The notes under the pieces were generated by a model. The model did not search any database. It saw nothing but the letters and a program-made list of their open reading frames with translations, and was not told the DNA's origin. A program made the position numbers and the translations under genes. A stretch of DNA of 64,000 nucleotides from the NCBI RefSeq assembly GCF_047663525.1, contig NC_092587.1, forward strand, positions 44,228,501-44,292,500, in the 5' to 3' direction. Source of the stretch: Anas platyrhynchos (lineage: Eukaryota > Chordata > Aves > Anseriformes > Anatidae). The first letter of the stretch is position 1. Each line of letters begins with the position of its first letter. Positions 23,725-37,960 of the stretch are shown one piece after another.

Positions 23725-26433
23725 CTAGCTGCTGTATTCTTTTGTTGGGGACAAATCTTTAATCTATTGTGATTCAAAGAATAGTGTCCAGATACAACTT
23801 CATAGCCATGGTCTATGGAGCTGTGATCTTTGAAATTACTCCTCGTAATCCATCAGACTTCAAAATGAAACCCAGTATAAATACAGGAGCATTTGGGGTC
23901 AGCAGTACAGCTCAATGGGAAGTCATTACTCTCCATTTCTGCTTGCTGCAAAAAAATGAGTCTGGCTCAAGCCTTTGACTCCAATACTCAGCACTCTCCA
24001 TGGGATTTCATTTAGTTACCTCTAAGACTGACTCGCTGTGTTTGGCCAGGGCTTCCCAGAACAGCTGTGTTCTGAAACAATGAGAAAAGATTTCTGGTAA
24101 CAGGAAGTTCATGAGCAAAGAAGACCAGAATTTCACAGAAGCCAAACCAAGGTTATTTAATTCACTGGATAAAGCAAGCAAAACATATAAAGTATTCAGG
24201 ACTAAGATATAATTCTGTTGCTTCCTTTGGCTTCACCCCACACTACCCCCACCCACCTACCCACCCACACATGTCCATATGCACTAATCAGCCTATTTCT
24301 TTTGCTGTCTGGGAAAGAAGGATATTGTTAATATTATTTGGATGTTGAGAAATTTGGCAGAGGCTCCTGTGCAGGGATTAAATAATCCATACAAGTAACT
24401 AAAATTGCTTGTACTTCCAGTATCCTATGAAAAACTGAGCAAACAAAAAGTTTGAACTCTGACTGTAAAAACAGAGTGTGCTTCTGGTTTGCAGCAATCT
24501 CTTCTCCTTTTCCACCTGCAACCCTTTTGCTTCACCACATGAACACAGAAATGCCCTGACTTGATTCATTCCTGGGGATCACAGGAGATTTACCCGCCTT
24601 ATTTCCTGCCCAGACGTGCAGTGTGATAAGAAAGCAGCTGTGGTTTCACTCTGCTCATCCATCTGGTAAATAATAAAGAACAATATTGTCTCTTTTTTAA
24701 TCAATGATCTTAGACATCATCTTAGATCCAAAATCTGCAAGTCCTTGTGAGACCAAGATTAGACCTAAACATTTCTGTGCTCTCTTGAACGCAGGAAGCC
24801 ACTAAAATATTTACAAGCACGATTGTCATGCTATATATGTCTCTTTGTTCTGTCTCAGTTTCAGTATCTATAGTATAGATTTTGTCTTTAGTAAGCAAAT
24901 AACATTTTCTGTGGCACACCAAGACCTGATCTTCACCTCTGTTTGTTGTCAATGTCTGATAGGCTTCAAAGGAAGATGAAAGGAATGGGGGGAAATCCAT
25001 GATACCCAGCTAATTGTGAAATACTGTTTGTGGTGAGAAGAAAGGCTTCCTTATTCCTTGAAGCACTAAATCCAGTTATTCTTATCTTCCAGTGCATAAC
25101 TACAAATTATATTAATGTTCCTAACATCACACACTAGCCAAGTCATTTGACCTGATGATCTTCCATAGTAATGAATTTCATATACTGTTTTGGAGACATG
25201 TTTATGATTTGTATGAAATTTGACAACTGTTTATTTTTATCAAGAAACATCTTCTCATAAAGCAGGAAATAATTTTAAAAGGGGAAGGAATGACAGATCA
25301 ATTTTTATCGGTTTTCAATTATTTTTTTCTTTTTCCTCCAATGGCACTGGATCCAGAATTTACTACTTTACCAGGGATAATGTCTTTATCACTGGTGATC
25401 ATAATTTCCTTTAAATTGTAATAAAAACAATAAGATTGGCATAAATGGAAGGAGAGCTGTGGGTGTGGAAGTGCTAGGAAGAAAGACAGAAGGTCTACAA
25501 GAACAGCACATATTGATGGCACCTAGAATATCAGATCATGAAGTTCCCAGCATTTGACATACAGAACCTCTAGATATCAAGATTGGAAAAAAAAAAAAAA
25601 AAGAAGAAGAAGAAAAAAAAGAAGGTCTAAAAACATGATATGTACTAAAACAAGGGAGAAAGCATACTTAAGACTTAAAAAGGGCCAAAATCAAACCATC
25701 AGAGATGATGGTGTTAAGAAAAAGGACATGACAGAGACATGAGATACCCAGATAAGGAGGCAAAAAACAGTGAGACCTTATGGTACTCAGAGGTGGGAAA
25801 AGATAAAGAGACGAAAGACGACAACTACTGCCAACCCTTCAAGGATGCAGGAGATGCATCTAAAATGAACATATGGTGGCCAAACTAAGACAAATGTGGG
25901 AGACATAAATGAAGACTCTAAAGCCCTTGTCCTGCATCTTCTGTGTCATTTAAAGTAAACCAAATTGTATGAATAAATACATCTTGGTGTTTGTGAATAT
26001 GTAGTTATGAGAGTTCTAGTCTGGATAAGTGAAACCAGTGTGGCTTAAAATAAAACAACCTTTCCTTTCCTTAGTGTCTCACATTGATTTCTGCTGTTCC
26101 ACTACTGCAACTGTATTTAATACAAAATGAGGTATTAAAAGGTACCATGACTTTTTAATGATATCTTCAGTATATAGAAGTCTTAATCCAAAACCATCTC
26201 ACATCAATCTGCAGCTTTGGCAGTGCTCTGTGTCGTAAGAAACTTCCCTCAGAGCTCTTACCACTTTGGCTTGTGGTCCTCTTTACCAGATACCAAGAGA
26301 AAACTCAGGTCAGATACACAAGAAGAGCACCAGTATTGCAGGCATGAGGCTTGGGGTGACATTCTTGGATTCACCCTCCTTCCTCGTCTGGCTTGGTCAA
26401 TGTTGGCTGGGGTCTGATGTGCTGACACTGTTC

Positions 26434-26552
26434 ACCCATTTTTCTCTCTGTACATGATAAAGGATGGCCTTTTAAGACTCAGTACATGCTCCAAAACTAC
26501 ATAAAATCCCACAAATGACTTCTATCATATATCAGTCCCAGAGGTTGCATAG
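26434..26552 (+). repeat. Diverged duplicate, copy A
   Basis: This 119-base block matches 28320-28438 without a gap at about 92 of 119 positions (counted by eye). Weaker similarity extends about 30 bases to the left of both. I do not recognise the family. Confidence 0.7.
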
Positions 26553-28319
26553 AAGTTTTTCCATAGCAGGACTTTTCAATAAAGACTTCTACCAGCAAAA
26601 ACACTTCTGTCCTTCCTGGTCTTGTAACTAAGATTTTATTCACCCTTTGTTCTACTAGTGGGATCTATAGGCAATACTTCCTGGCTCCCAAAGAGTTGTA
26701 TTAATTGGGATTTCTATTTATACGGTCTTCTACATACAGCCACACCTGTACTGGAAAATGGTGCTGCATGTTCATCAGCAAGATACACTGCATGAGTAAC
26801 CTCTTCAGTACATAAGCATTGACAACTCTGCTGGCTGACTAAGACTAAGATTAATGAGGACATTATCTAATACCACACATTTTCCTAAAGCAGACATTGC
26901 CTGAGAGTCTTTGCTCTGCATATGTTATTTACCAAACATTTGTACACATTTGTAGAATGAAGTTTCTTCCATATTACTTGGCTAAATGTTTGTCTGTCAC
27001 TTCTGCTCTTTGAGGTAGGCACATGTCTTGCTCGATGGTCAGTTCACTAGTAAACCTGCTGGATCATCTAATAAATAAAAAATACCCACTAGCTCTTAGA
27101 AATACCCTTGTCTGTTTCTAGACCTGAGCATTCATCTCAGATGAACAGCTAACTCCAGTAAGGACTGCAGTCAGAACAGTCTCTTCCAGAATATCCCCCA
27201 AATACCTTACTAGCACTATGGTCCTGTTTGTGCCAGGTCCTGTACGAGCCCCAGAAGGGAGAGACGTGGTTACATGCCTGTCCTTGCCCCTCCACAGGAG
27301 AAGATGCCTGTCTGTCAAGAGCACCTTTCTCAGCTGAGGAACCCCTTATCATTGCCTGGCCTCCCCAAGCCTCGGGCTTGGTGATAACAGATGATACGCA
27401 GGCATCCAAAGGCTCAGATATCAAGTTCACCATCTTCTTCAGCCCTTGAAGCCCTTCTCTTTTATCTGATCTCTCTGCCCCGCTCTGCACTATCAATGAC
27501 AATCTGTTGCTGTCATCCAGCAACTATTGCAGACACCGGGCTGCTACACAAAAGCCTGCTGTTGTTATACCTCAGGCCTGTTCCTAGCTGGGGAGATTAT
27601 CAGATAGTAAAACCATAAGAAAATAAACCACAGTGGGTTTGTGCTTCCAGAAAGGAAGCGCAGAATGTCAATGGGAGTGTTACAAGGAGCCAACGAACAA
27701 TGAGACCTGCAAGGCCGGAGTAAGAGCTGAGAGCCTGTCTTTAGCTCCTTCTTTCCTACCTGAAAACAAGCTCCCAGGATTGCTTTGGTCATGTTCCTGT
27801 GTCCTCTGTGCAACATTCAGCACTGAGACACAACACTGACCTTAAACTGCTCCTGAGAAAAAGGCTCCTGCTGGCTTGCTGATGAACCTTTCGTGCCCAT
27901 CCTGCCATTCTTGGTGGCTGCTGTTTTTTCTTCTTGGAGTATGCGGAGTCGTGAGCTCCCTGAAAGGCCTCCAGGCCCCAGGCAGGATTTTTTCTGCAGC
28001 GCTGCCCTCCAGCTGCTCCTGCAGCAATGTGAACCCTGCCCTTCCCACCAGAGCAAGTGCCCAGCAGTCACAGAGGAGAGAAATGGCTTGGGAGAGGCCA
28101 ACAGGCTGGGATGACCAGACTAAGACAGCTTACCTGTACGAGTCTGAATTCCATTAGGTATCAGCAGGCTTTGATTTTGTTGGGAAAGGCCAACAAGGCT
28201 TCACCCTGAGGCCAAAGAGGGCCTGGAGCAGGTGGGAGCTGGCGGTGCCATATCTATTGTGGAGGGGACAGACAGCCTGGGGAAGGAGACAGGGCTGTAT
28301 CTTGGAGTGCAGGACACTA

Positions 28320-28438
28320 GTCACCCATTTTTCTCACCATACTTGATAAAGGATTGCATTGTAAGGTTTGATACAGGCACCAAAATCATATAGAACCACA
28401 CACACGACTTGTAGCATGTATCAGTCCTAGAGGTTGCA
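28320..28438 (+). repeat. Diverged duplicate, copy B
   Basis: Partner of the block at 26434-26552, same orientation, 1.9 kb away. Both share TCACCCATTTTTCTC at the left end, TGATAAAGGAT inside, and TATCAGTCC with AGAGGTTGCA at the right end. Confidence 0.7.
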
Positions 28439-31400
28439 CACCACCTAGAGGTGGGACACACCAAGGCAGCAGCCCCAGCCCCAGCCCCAGGCCAAAAGCA
28501 GCTGCATAAATAAGGAACAAGGCAGCAGACCGAAGTCCTGGTTCCCTGGGGCCTGTCTCAGGACTCTGTCATCTCCGCTCTGCCCTTACAAGCATTTGGG
28601 GCAGATGACGTTGCCGTTCCTCCCAGCCCCGTCCTCTTTGCTGTTGGTGGAAGTTTGCTGCTTTTCCCAACCACAAGGAAATGTGCTAAGTGGGTGGTGG
28701 GACTGGGGGGGAAACTGGAGGAGGGGAATGCTCGTCTGGAAGCAGAGCCCGCTCAAACACACACCACCCAAACATGGCATGCCTGCCTGTCAGAGAGAAA
28801 TTCACAGACAGATTTAATACATTAAACATAAACAAAACAGCGCCAAGCCTTTGGCAGATCATCACAGCTAGAAATAGAAGCTAGCCACTTCAGGGGCTTT
28901 GGGTTTGCGTGCGTGATGGGTTCCCAGCACAAGGACAGACATTCAGGCTAGCCCTAGCCCAAATGAAAGTAAACATTCCTGCCTGGATTTTCAAGAATGG
29001 GGTACAGAGGTGAGTTGGAGAACTTCAGCACCTCGCAAGGCACTGGGCAAGAAGCTAGAAGCAGCTCCAGAGCAGTTTGTCTCAGGCAGGGGCTGTCTTG
29101 AGTGCCCCAGCAAGGATGAGAAGGCATGTAGTGGGTCAGAACCACCACACCACCAGAATAACAAGGTTAATGATACAACTTTTGTGGACTTTCCTTTTCT
29201 GCTTAACACATTAGTACCACAAAAGCAGTAGCACCGATAGTATCTTAAAGACCCCTGTCATGCTGTCAGGGGCAGCTTGTCATTTGTAAGGGGGGACAGG
29301 ACAAGTAGACACACAAAACACCTCATTTCCATACAAACAACCACAGAAATAATCCCTCCCTATCACGTTAAATGCTGGTAAAGGAGCTTTTCAACTTACA
29401 AACATCCTGAGTACTGTTGTCTTTACTATTAAAATAAGGAAAGTGTTTTTGTCCTAGAACCAGTTCTGCCAAGAGGGACCACTGAAATACTGGTCCCAGG
29501 ATCAAGCAATAATGGTAAGGCAACTAAAGATGGCTGATTCTCTGATACAAGCATCACTGTCTCAGATACAGCATCAGAAATACCCTGAATCTATTTACCT
29601 TTCACTGCAACAGTCCCTTCGTCCCTTCATTTCTGCAGTGTTGTTGCCTTGTTGAAGGTCTTCCCAAAACTAAAATATACCAAGCAGTGGTGCCTCATTC
29701 ACATGTTCCTCTGACCTGCCATAGATCTTTTTTAATCTTCTTAATGTGTGAAGATATTTTTAGAAATATCTGAAAATATTGATATTAGGATGTCTTAATA
29801 AAATAAGACATATGTTAATATCTTTAATAAAATATTCTCAATAAAAGAGTATTCTGGATCCATGAGATCTGGGTTCTCTTTCCAGCCCTGCCCACAAGCT
29901 TCCTCTACAATCTGGGGTAAATTACTGTCTCTTCCGTTTCTTAGCCAAATAACAAAAATAATTGGCCAAGGAAAATAAAATCTTGATTACAATGGCAAGT
30001 CATGAAATAGCCTAGGATCAACACCCACACTGAATTCCAAAATGCCAATGAGTCCTTAAAGCACAATAGTGTTTTAAGATACTGAGAATATTGTGTCTAT
30101 TATTTTAAGAAATAATCTTTTGGGCATGCAGTTCTGTATTACTCGTGGATAAGAAAATGGATGAAGAGTATTTCTGGGGGTGATTATTCTGTTGATTCCA
30201 GTCATTAATATAAATACATAAATAAATAGATATATAAAAGGAAAATTGCAAGACTTCTCCACTAAATTCTTATAAGGAAACGAAGGGACATATTTCTCCC
30301 CACAGACCAAGGAACCAGAAGTGAACTGTACCAATGATGACTATGTCTTCTGTTACCTGTGGAAGTAATAACATGCTGTCTCAACCCTGTACCTCAAGAA
30401 TGTACAAAGAGCAATACAACCAATGACTCAGCTGCTAGATAAAGGGCAAGAATTAATGCTGGTGGTGCAGACATTATACAAACCACATGACCTGGAGGGC
30501 ACTGAATTGCACAAAGCCCCTAACAAGATGATGAAATCTGGACTCCAGGCTGGGAGGAGTGGGAGGTGGGAGAAGTGAAGGCACACAGTACTTGTAACAG
30601 AGGGACAGGGAGAAACCTGGGTGAGCATGGGGGGAGCAGGACACAGCACTAGTTACAGCCATGATAGAAAAGGCAAGTGCACAGCTGCCATACTCAGAGG
30701 CTTGGTGTAAAAGTGAGGCAGTTATTTTCCTCTTACCTGGAGAAATGTGCTGCTTTGCAGCTCAGGTGAATAACCTACCTGCCTGGATTTTTAGGTACAT
30801 TAGCAGTGAAGGTAAAAATTCAAAGGGGTGAACATGTACTTTCTTCTTCAACATGCATCTGAGGCTTTGCAGGTTTTTCCACTGTGAATATTCCTCTGAA
30901 GTTTTCTTAGTGACTAAGCCAAAGTGGGTCAAAGAGAAACTTGATTCACAGTCCCAGAAAAAAAAACACTGTTATATTCTCCTCCCCATCATTATCAGCT
31001 CCCTGAGGTACCCACCCAGCACCTTCTCTCACTGACCCTTGCCTGCCCCTGATGGCATCACCCCCTGGACAAGTTCTCTCCTCCTCCAAAACCAGTCTCT
31101 GGCGCTTCTCTGCCCTGCTCTTTCATGCTTCTGCAAACCACTTCCTCAGCTGCATCCTTCAGATATTTTTCTCTCCTGTGTCAACTGCCCTCACCTCTTT
31201 GCCAGCCCATGGGCTGCAGTTAGTGGTGCTGAGGGGAAGCCGTCTTGTGCAGAGGTGTGGAGTGACTAAGCCCTGCGGTTTGTCCACCTGTAAGACAGGG
31301 TTTGCTTCTAATATCGCTGCCTGGCTTTACTGGTCCAGCTTCCACAGTTTAGGTGCAGAGGTGTTTGGACTGAAATTCTAGGTTCACCCTGTAGCAGACA

Positions 31401-34400
31401 GGGGACACTACAGAGGGCTGTAACACAAACATCTGCATCCTCAAGGCACTTGCAAGCACCAAAGAGAAGTGCCAGAGACAGCTGAACAGTGTGCTACAAG
31501 GATCTGGAAGCTTGCTTCTCAAGGGGAGGGGATGTGGGGAGTACTCATGGGACCCTGCCCTCATTTCTAAGGAGCATTTATTTATTTTATGTCACACAAA
31601 ATTGTTTAGGTGGAAGAAATAATGATAATCAACAACAACAACAAAAATGTTAGTCCCCTTGCTGAACCTCCAGGCCTTTGTAATATTCTGCTTCTGGAGG
31701 TGTTCGAATCCTTTCTTACCAGCGATGAATGTGAATTGCATCTTCCACAGTGCAACCCAATTCCCTGTTCCCTGCTGTAAAGACAGCAGCTCTCACATGC
31801 TGTCACAGCCTAGCTTTGCTGTTAGGCAGGCTCAGCTGCCAGCTTAACTATTTTACAAGTCCTTTGGGTTCAGATGCTGCTGCAGAGCAGGGGCTCTCAC
31901 ACCACAGTGTCCTGCTGTCAGTTTGCATTAAGCCCTTCCTCTCCTTGAACACCAGCCCAGGCTCCCCAGCCAGCTCAAAACATCTGGTCCAAGCCACAAA
32001 CTCAGGTCAGAGATAACGTAGGTGGTGACAAAACCCAAAATCAAACAACAGATTGTCCCTCCACAAGATTCTGTCTCTGTTTTCTGCCTTGGATGTTTCG
32101 TCACAGTGATTAAACCCAGTGCTAAGGCTGCATTGCAGAAGCCTTAGAGCACAGGGATTAAAGCAAACCCCTTGGATCCATTGGCACCACCGTGAAAGTC
32201 CTGGGGCAGCTGGAGGAGGAGGTGGCTTTTCCTGTGGTTGCCTTGTGGCTCCCAAGGTTGTTGGTTATGTTGCCGAGGGAATTAACACCCCCCTACACCA
32301 CCGCTCAATGAAGATCCCAAAAAGCTGACCCTATATTTATCTGTGTACACAGTGAACAGTCACCGGGGACATGGCTTTTGCTCACAGGTTTGTTTGCAGA
32401 ACCAGGGCTTCTTTCACGTCCTGTTTTGTTTCCCTCTTACAGTGCGGAAGAGTCACATTGCTGTGCCCAAGTCCTGCAGTCATCGTGTCTCTACAGGGCC
32501 AAGAGAGGAACCTCAGACACCCATGCAGCAGGCCAGTACCCACACACTGTTTGGTTTGGACCACAGGGGTGCGTGACAGTAGAAACATCTACAACGCCAA
32601 GGCTCCTCACAGATGTCTCTGCAGAAGACCTTCCCACTGTACCTTGCGGCAAAGAAAGCAGTAAAAACAATTCCTAGGGAGGAACAAACTATAGCCATAA
32701 AAAAGGAGAAACTTTCTCAATGGGAGAAAGAAAGCAGAGCCCTTGCTAGAAGACACAGACCCGCATGTTCAAAAGCAGGAGCTCATACATGTCTCACACC
32801 ACTGGCACAGGGACGTAGGAAGGCAGGCAGGAGTTTGCGCTGCCTGGACTCTGGGCCACTGTGAGGTGACCCATCTCTGATCCCCAAACCTGTAAAATGG
32901 GGCCTGGGGTGAGACCCTGCATCTCCTCAGCACTTTGGGGGGGCCAGGCCCTGCAGTAACATCCTCACTCAGCCCTTGAATCAAAGACAACTGCACCCAG
33001 CTCCTCCTGCCTGGCACCACACGGGCCATGCATGGGCCTGGCAAGCCTCATACGTAGTGCAGGAAACTCCAATGAACCTCAGAGGTTTAAAACAGTTTAA
33101 GGGCTGAAGGCAGACACTTCTACTTTCACCAGGCTAAAGAAATAAATATGCACCACATAATGCCCCAATCTCACCTCTCCCATGACAGCCTCAGTTTTAT
33201 TATCTAGATGTGTCCAAAAGTGATACCAAAGGTTCTCCCATGCCACATGCAAACCAGAGGTTAGGGAGCACTCAGTTGTGACAAGGGAAAAACTGAAGAG
33301 AGGTGGTTTGCCACTCTCTCCTCTCCTTCCCTCCCTCTTTCCCCGCTCTCGTCTAACCTGCCTCATTTAGGAAACGGTTCTTGGCTATCGTGTTTACCAC
33401 AGAGCTTCTGAGATCCCATGTTGCTCACCTCTCTACCCCTTAGTGGGGTACAAATGTACACACTGTGCACAAATACACGCTGTTCCTCAGCTTTGCTATA
33501 CACAAGGAACAACCTTGAATATTGCTTTGGTCATCTACTCTCCCTTGGAAATGGGCAGAAATGCTGATTCCCCAAATGACTGTTAGAGCATTGGGCCTGC
33601 TTTAGGTAAGTGGAGGAGAAGGAAGGGTAGAGTACTAAAGCAGTTACATCCAGCTGTGGCCTTCACTGTGGTGGCTGTGAGTTTCTTTGCATCCCCTCCA
33701 GCTCCTGACCTCTCCCTCTGTGGTGGGGAGCTGTGTTTGCCTCATCTGCAACTCTTTTCTATTCCCAGTTCTGCGCCTGATGGCTGAGAAAGGACTGAGG
33801 TTTCTCAGCTCTACGCCTCTTAGACTCCCTGTCCCAAGCCAAGTCTCTCAAGCCCTGAGACACAATGCAGTCACTGTTTGACAGCAGCACTCATGCTCTA
33901 CGCCAAAGGATGCTGGGCCAAGTATGAGGCAAGGCTATTGCATGCATTTTGTACAGCAGAAGAGAGATAACTTGTACACCTCACTCCCCCTGTACCAGAA
34001 CTGAGACCCCAGACACCTGAGATCACTACAGACAACAGCCTTTCCCTCTAATGCAGTGCGGAGGTAGTTCCTATATTGCAATGCAACTTTCTACTGCCAT
34101 TCTACAACAGCTTCCATTTCTCAGTCTCCATCTCACTATTTTTTCCTGCACCAGCTCAGATCTGCTGTACACAGTGCTCTTCTTATCTCAGAATGTCACA
34201 GAAATCTCTCATCCTCATGGATGTGTTGGTCAGATATCTAATTCCACAGGGAAAGACTCTTAGCAACTAATCCGTCTGCTCAGACATTGCAAACCTGGCT
34301 ATATTCAGAGAAAGATTTTTGAGCTTACTCATTCAAAAATACATAAGCTTTGTCCTTAACAGGCAGAAATGGGCAGTGGGAAATCACATATTTGCATACA

Positions 34401-34422
34401 AATTAGGCTACTGACTTTCTGC

Positions 34423-34428
34423 TTTATT
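34423..34428 (-). terminator. ERP27: Probable polyadenylation signal of ERP27
   Basis: AATAAA on the minus strand, about 470 bases past the ERP27 stop codon. It is the first match I found downstream. Confidence 0.5.
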
Positions 34429-34896
34429 TAGAAAAATAAATGGAAAATTTTGTGTGACATCAAGGAACCAATCTGTTTCTAGTGTCAGGAGAAGCTGACA
34501 GTGGATCCCAGCATAGCACCAAATGCAAAGAGAACAAGTCAGGCACCATGAGAGAAACATATCTGTCAGTCTCTCTGGGAATTACAAGCTGTATCTGTGA
34601 TATTGCCATTTTGCTATATTGCCCTTTGCTCCATCAAAGGCAGTATGGAAGGACACCGGGTATTGCAATAGCAGAGCAAATCTGAGAAATGAGAAAAGAG
34701 CAAACCAGAAGGGAAGAGAGATGTGTAGAGAGGACAGACAGCATATATGTACATGGCATGGAGATTGGAATCCATGACTGACTTGGCCCCTTAATCCTAT
34801 TATCCCAGGAATTCCTGATCTGTGAGGCTCAGTGAACTCTTCATACACCAAGAACAGATGGCTCTAGGCACAGTCATCCTGTTGGCTTAGAAAGAA

Positions 34897-37800
34897 TCAG
34901 AGTTCCTCATTGAGGGCCTTCTTCTCTTGTTCCTCTTCTTTCTAAAACATATCAAAGGCATGAAATAAGTTTTGACATGGTTCAGTTTCTCAGTATAGTG
35001 ATAAAAGGAAACAATCCAGTGTAAGTGCTTCCCTCTGTTCTCCATGCCTTTACCCTGCCTATCCCATTTCAGTTGCATAACAGAGGGTCCTGATGCACAA
35101 AGCCTATGTGTTATAAGAAGGTGACATTTGACAAAGAGAGAACACTAACACTGAATGTTCACGGAGATTTAATTGTTCCTCTCCCAGCCCTGACCTCCAG
35201 TAGAGTCCTGAGCACATCTGTATACTCTGCTCTGTGGCCTTCTTGATAAATTTACTTCCTATCCCTGCCACTGTCTCCCTGATCCCCTCCTAACTGCTGA
35301 CAGCCACCATGACCATTCTCATTGCCCTAATGCACCCTTCACCCTACTGCCCTAGCTGCTGCTCCCAGAAAACAGATGCTTCCACTGAGTTGAAGTTCCT
35401 CATACAGTTGCAGAGGTCAGACAAGTCTTTTTGCTGTAGACTAAGAAGGCAGATCTCAATGAATAAAGAGGCTCTGCAAACACATCCATATCTGCTCTGC
35501 TCTAGATCTAATGCAAGTGAAAATGAAATAGAGGTGGCAGGGCTGGTGACAAAGTCAAGAAACTGAAGTCATCTCCTGAAGAGCCTTGTGAGCAACACCA
35601 TCTTTATACAAGATCCCAGCTTCCTGTAGACTGTACAGGAGTGATCCCTTACCTTTTGTATTCTTTGTAAGAAAGTATTACAGAAGTCCTGCACACGCTC
35701 AACAGAGAATTCATCCAGAGGCAACACATCGTGCTCCTCATCTGGTGTGTAGAATATAGCCAGAGCTGGCAGCTGGGACTTCTTCAGTTTGAAGTATGCC
35801 ATCACTTGTTCATTGCTTTTCAGATTAATGTCTACCAGGATAAAGAGAATCTGTGATGTAAATAAGAGATAAAATGTGAGCAAAACAGAGACCGAGAGAG
35901 AAAAGAGATCGCCAAACAACAATCATACAAAGATTAATAGTGATATTTCTAAAACGAGTTAGTGAAAACCTACCATACTCTGTTGGAATAACACTTTCCT
36001 CTGCCACTAACTGCTCCTTGCGGTGAATTTTTCCGTATTTTATCTAGTCCATATGTACACTATCAAACAAAATGTCTTGTTTTCTATTCTTTAAAAATAC
36101 ATTCATAGTATGGCAGGAAGGCAGTCTCCTGTTCTCTTAATAGATGAAGAAAAAAGATGTCTTTAATCTCAAAGGCACACGTAGAAAAAGCTGATGCCTC
36201 TTTTTGCATGTTTTCAGGATAATATGCTCACATCCTGAACTGATGCCTCTTTTTGCATGTTTTCAGGATAATATGCTCACATTTTGGACTGGCGCACGCT
36301 TCGTTGGGTGAGAAACTGGCTGGATAGCCGGGCCCAAAGAGTTGTGGTAAATGGAGCCAAGTCCAGTTGGAGGCCAGTCACTAGTGGCGTCCCCCAGGGC
36401 TCGGTGCTGGGGCCGGTCCTCTTTAACATCTTCATCAATGATCTGGATGACGGCATTGAGTGCACCCTCAGTAAGTTTGCAGATGACACCAAGTTAGGTG
36501 CGTGTGTCGATCTGCTCGAGGGTAGGAAGGCTCTGCAGGAGGATCTGGATAGGCTGCACCGATGGGCTGAGGTCAACTGTATGAAGTTCAACAAGGCCAA
36601 GTGCCGGGTCCTGCACCTGGGGCGCAATAACCCCAAGCAGAGCTACAGGCTGGGAGAGAAATGGTTGGAGAGCTGCCAGGCAGAGAAGGACCTGGGAGTG
36701 ATGGTGGACAGTCGGCTGAATATGAGCCAGCAGTGTGCTCAGGTGGCCAAGAAGGCCAACGGTATCCTGGCTTGTATCAGAAACACTGTGACCAGCAGGG
36801 CTAGGGAGGTGATCGTCCCCCTGTACTCGGCTCTGGTGAGGCCGCACCTCGAGTACTGTGTTCAGTTTTGGGCCCCTCGCTACAAGAAGGACATCGAGGT
36901 GCTTGAGCGGGTCCAAAGAAGGGCGACGAAGCTGGTGAGGGGCCTGGAGAGCAAGTCCTATGAGGAGCGGCTGAAGGAGCTGGGCTTGTTCAGCCTAGAG
37001 AAGAGGAGGCTCAGGGGTGACCTTATCGCTCTGTATAAGTACATTAAAGGAGGCTGTAGAGAGGTGGGGGTTGGCCTGTTCTCCCATGTGCCTGGTGACA
37101 GGACGAGGGGGAATGGGCTAAAGTTATGCCAGGGGAGTTTTAGGTTAGATGTTAGGAAGAATTTCTTTACTGAAAGGGTTGTGAGGCATTGGAACAGGCT
37201 GCCCAGGGGGGTGGTGGAGTCACCATCCCTGGAAGTCTTCAAAAGACGTTTAGATGTAGAGCTTAGGGATATGGTTTAGTGGGGACTGTTAGTGTTAGGT
37301 TAGAGGTTGGACTCGATGATCTTGAGGTCTCTTCCAACCTAGAAATTCTGTGATTCTGTGATTCTGTGATCCATGCAAGACCCAGAGTGGCATGGTTAAA
37401 AGGTATTTTGGTAAGTGGAAAATCAAACTCAATGGCCAGAATGTGGGAGTGAAGTACAGGGCAGCATAAGCCAGCAAGGATAAGAATACCAAACACAAAG
37501 GGTGTATTTATGTCAGCTGCAGTGACTAGAAATGAAGGTGCAATCATTTGGGAAACAGGAGTTGTTGGCACGACACCACTGCACGTAGAGCCAATCTCAG
37601 TGGAGACTTGTCAGACCTGGGGAGAGAAGCCCCTCAATGAGTAAGCCAGGGTGAGAACAGCCTATATTTTTCTGGGCTCCCAAAAAGTCTTGGAGAGCAA
37701 GACCAAGACAAGGATTAGGATACTGCCAGGCCAATTCAATAGTACTGACTTATCACAATTGGTGACCTACCCCATGATTTATTTAAGAGTAAATTTCAGC

Positions 37801-37924
37801 TGAAGTCTTAAAGGATTTCAACTTGAAGCCTTAAAAAATTTTGGAATCTTAAAGATTTTCTGTAAAATGTTCAGCTACCTCAAAAATGTTTGTTAAATTG
37901 TCTCAAATATTATGTATAAATTTC

Positions 37925-37960
<36 letters not shown>

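Larger units (their letters stand above)
18000..34420. other. Gene-free stretch between MGP and ERP27
   Basis: About 16 kb. The MGP promoter must lie at its left end; a TATA-like ATAATAAA occurs on the minus strand near 18107-18114, too weak to call. GC-rich but unrecognised patches lie at 18240-18800 and 20040-20700. The diverged duplicate pair is at 26.4 and 28.3 kb, and three CCCCAG hexamers are near 28470. No exon with homology or a consistent splice frame was found. Confidence 0.6.
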
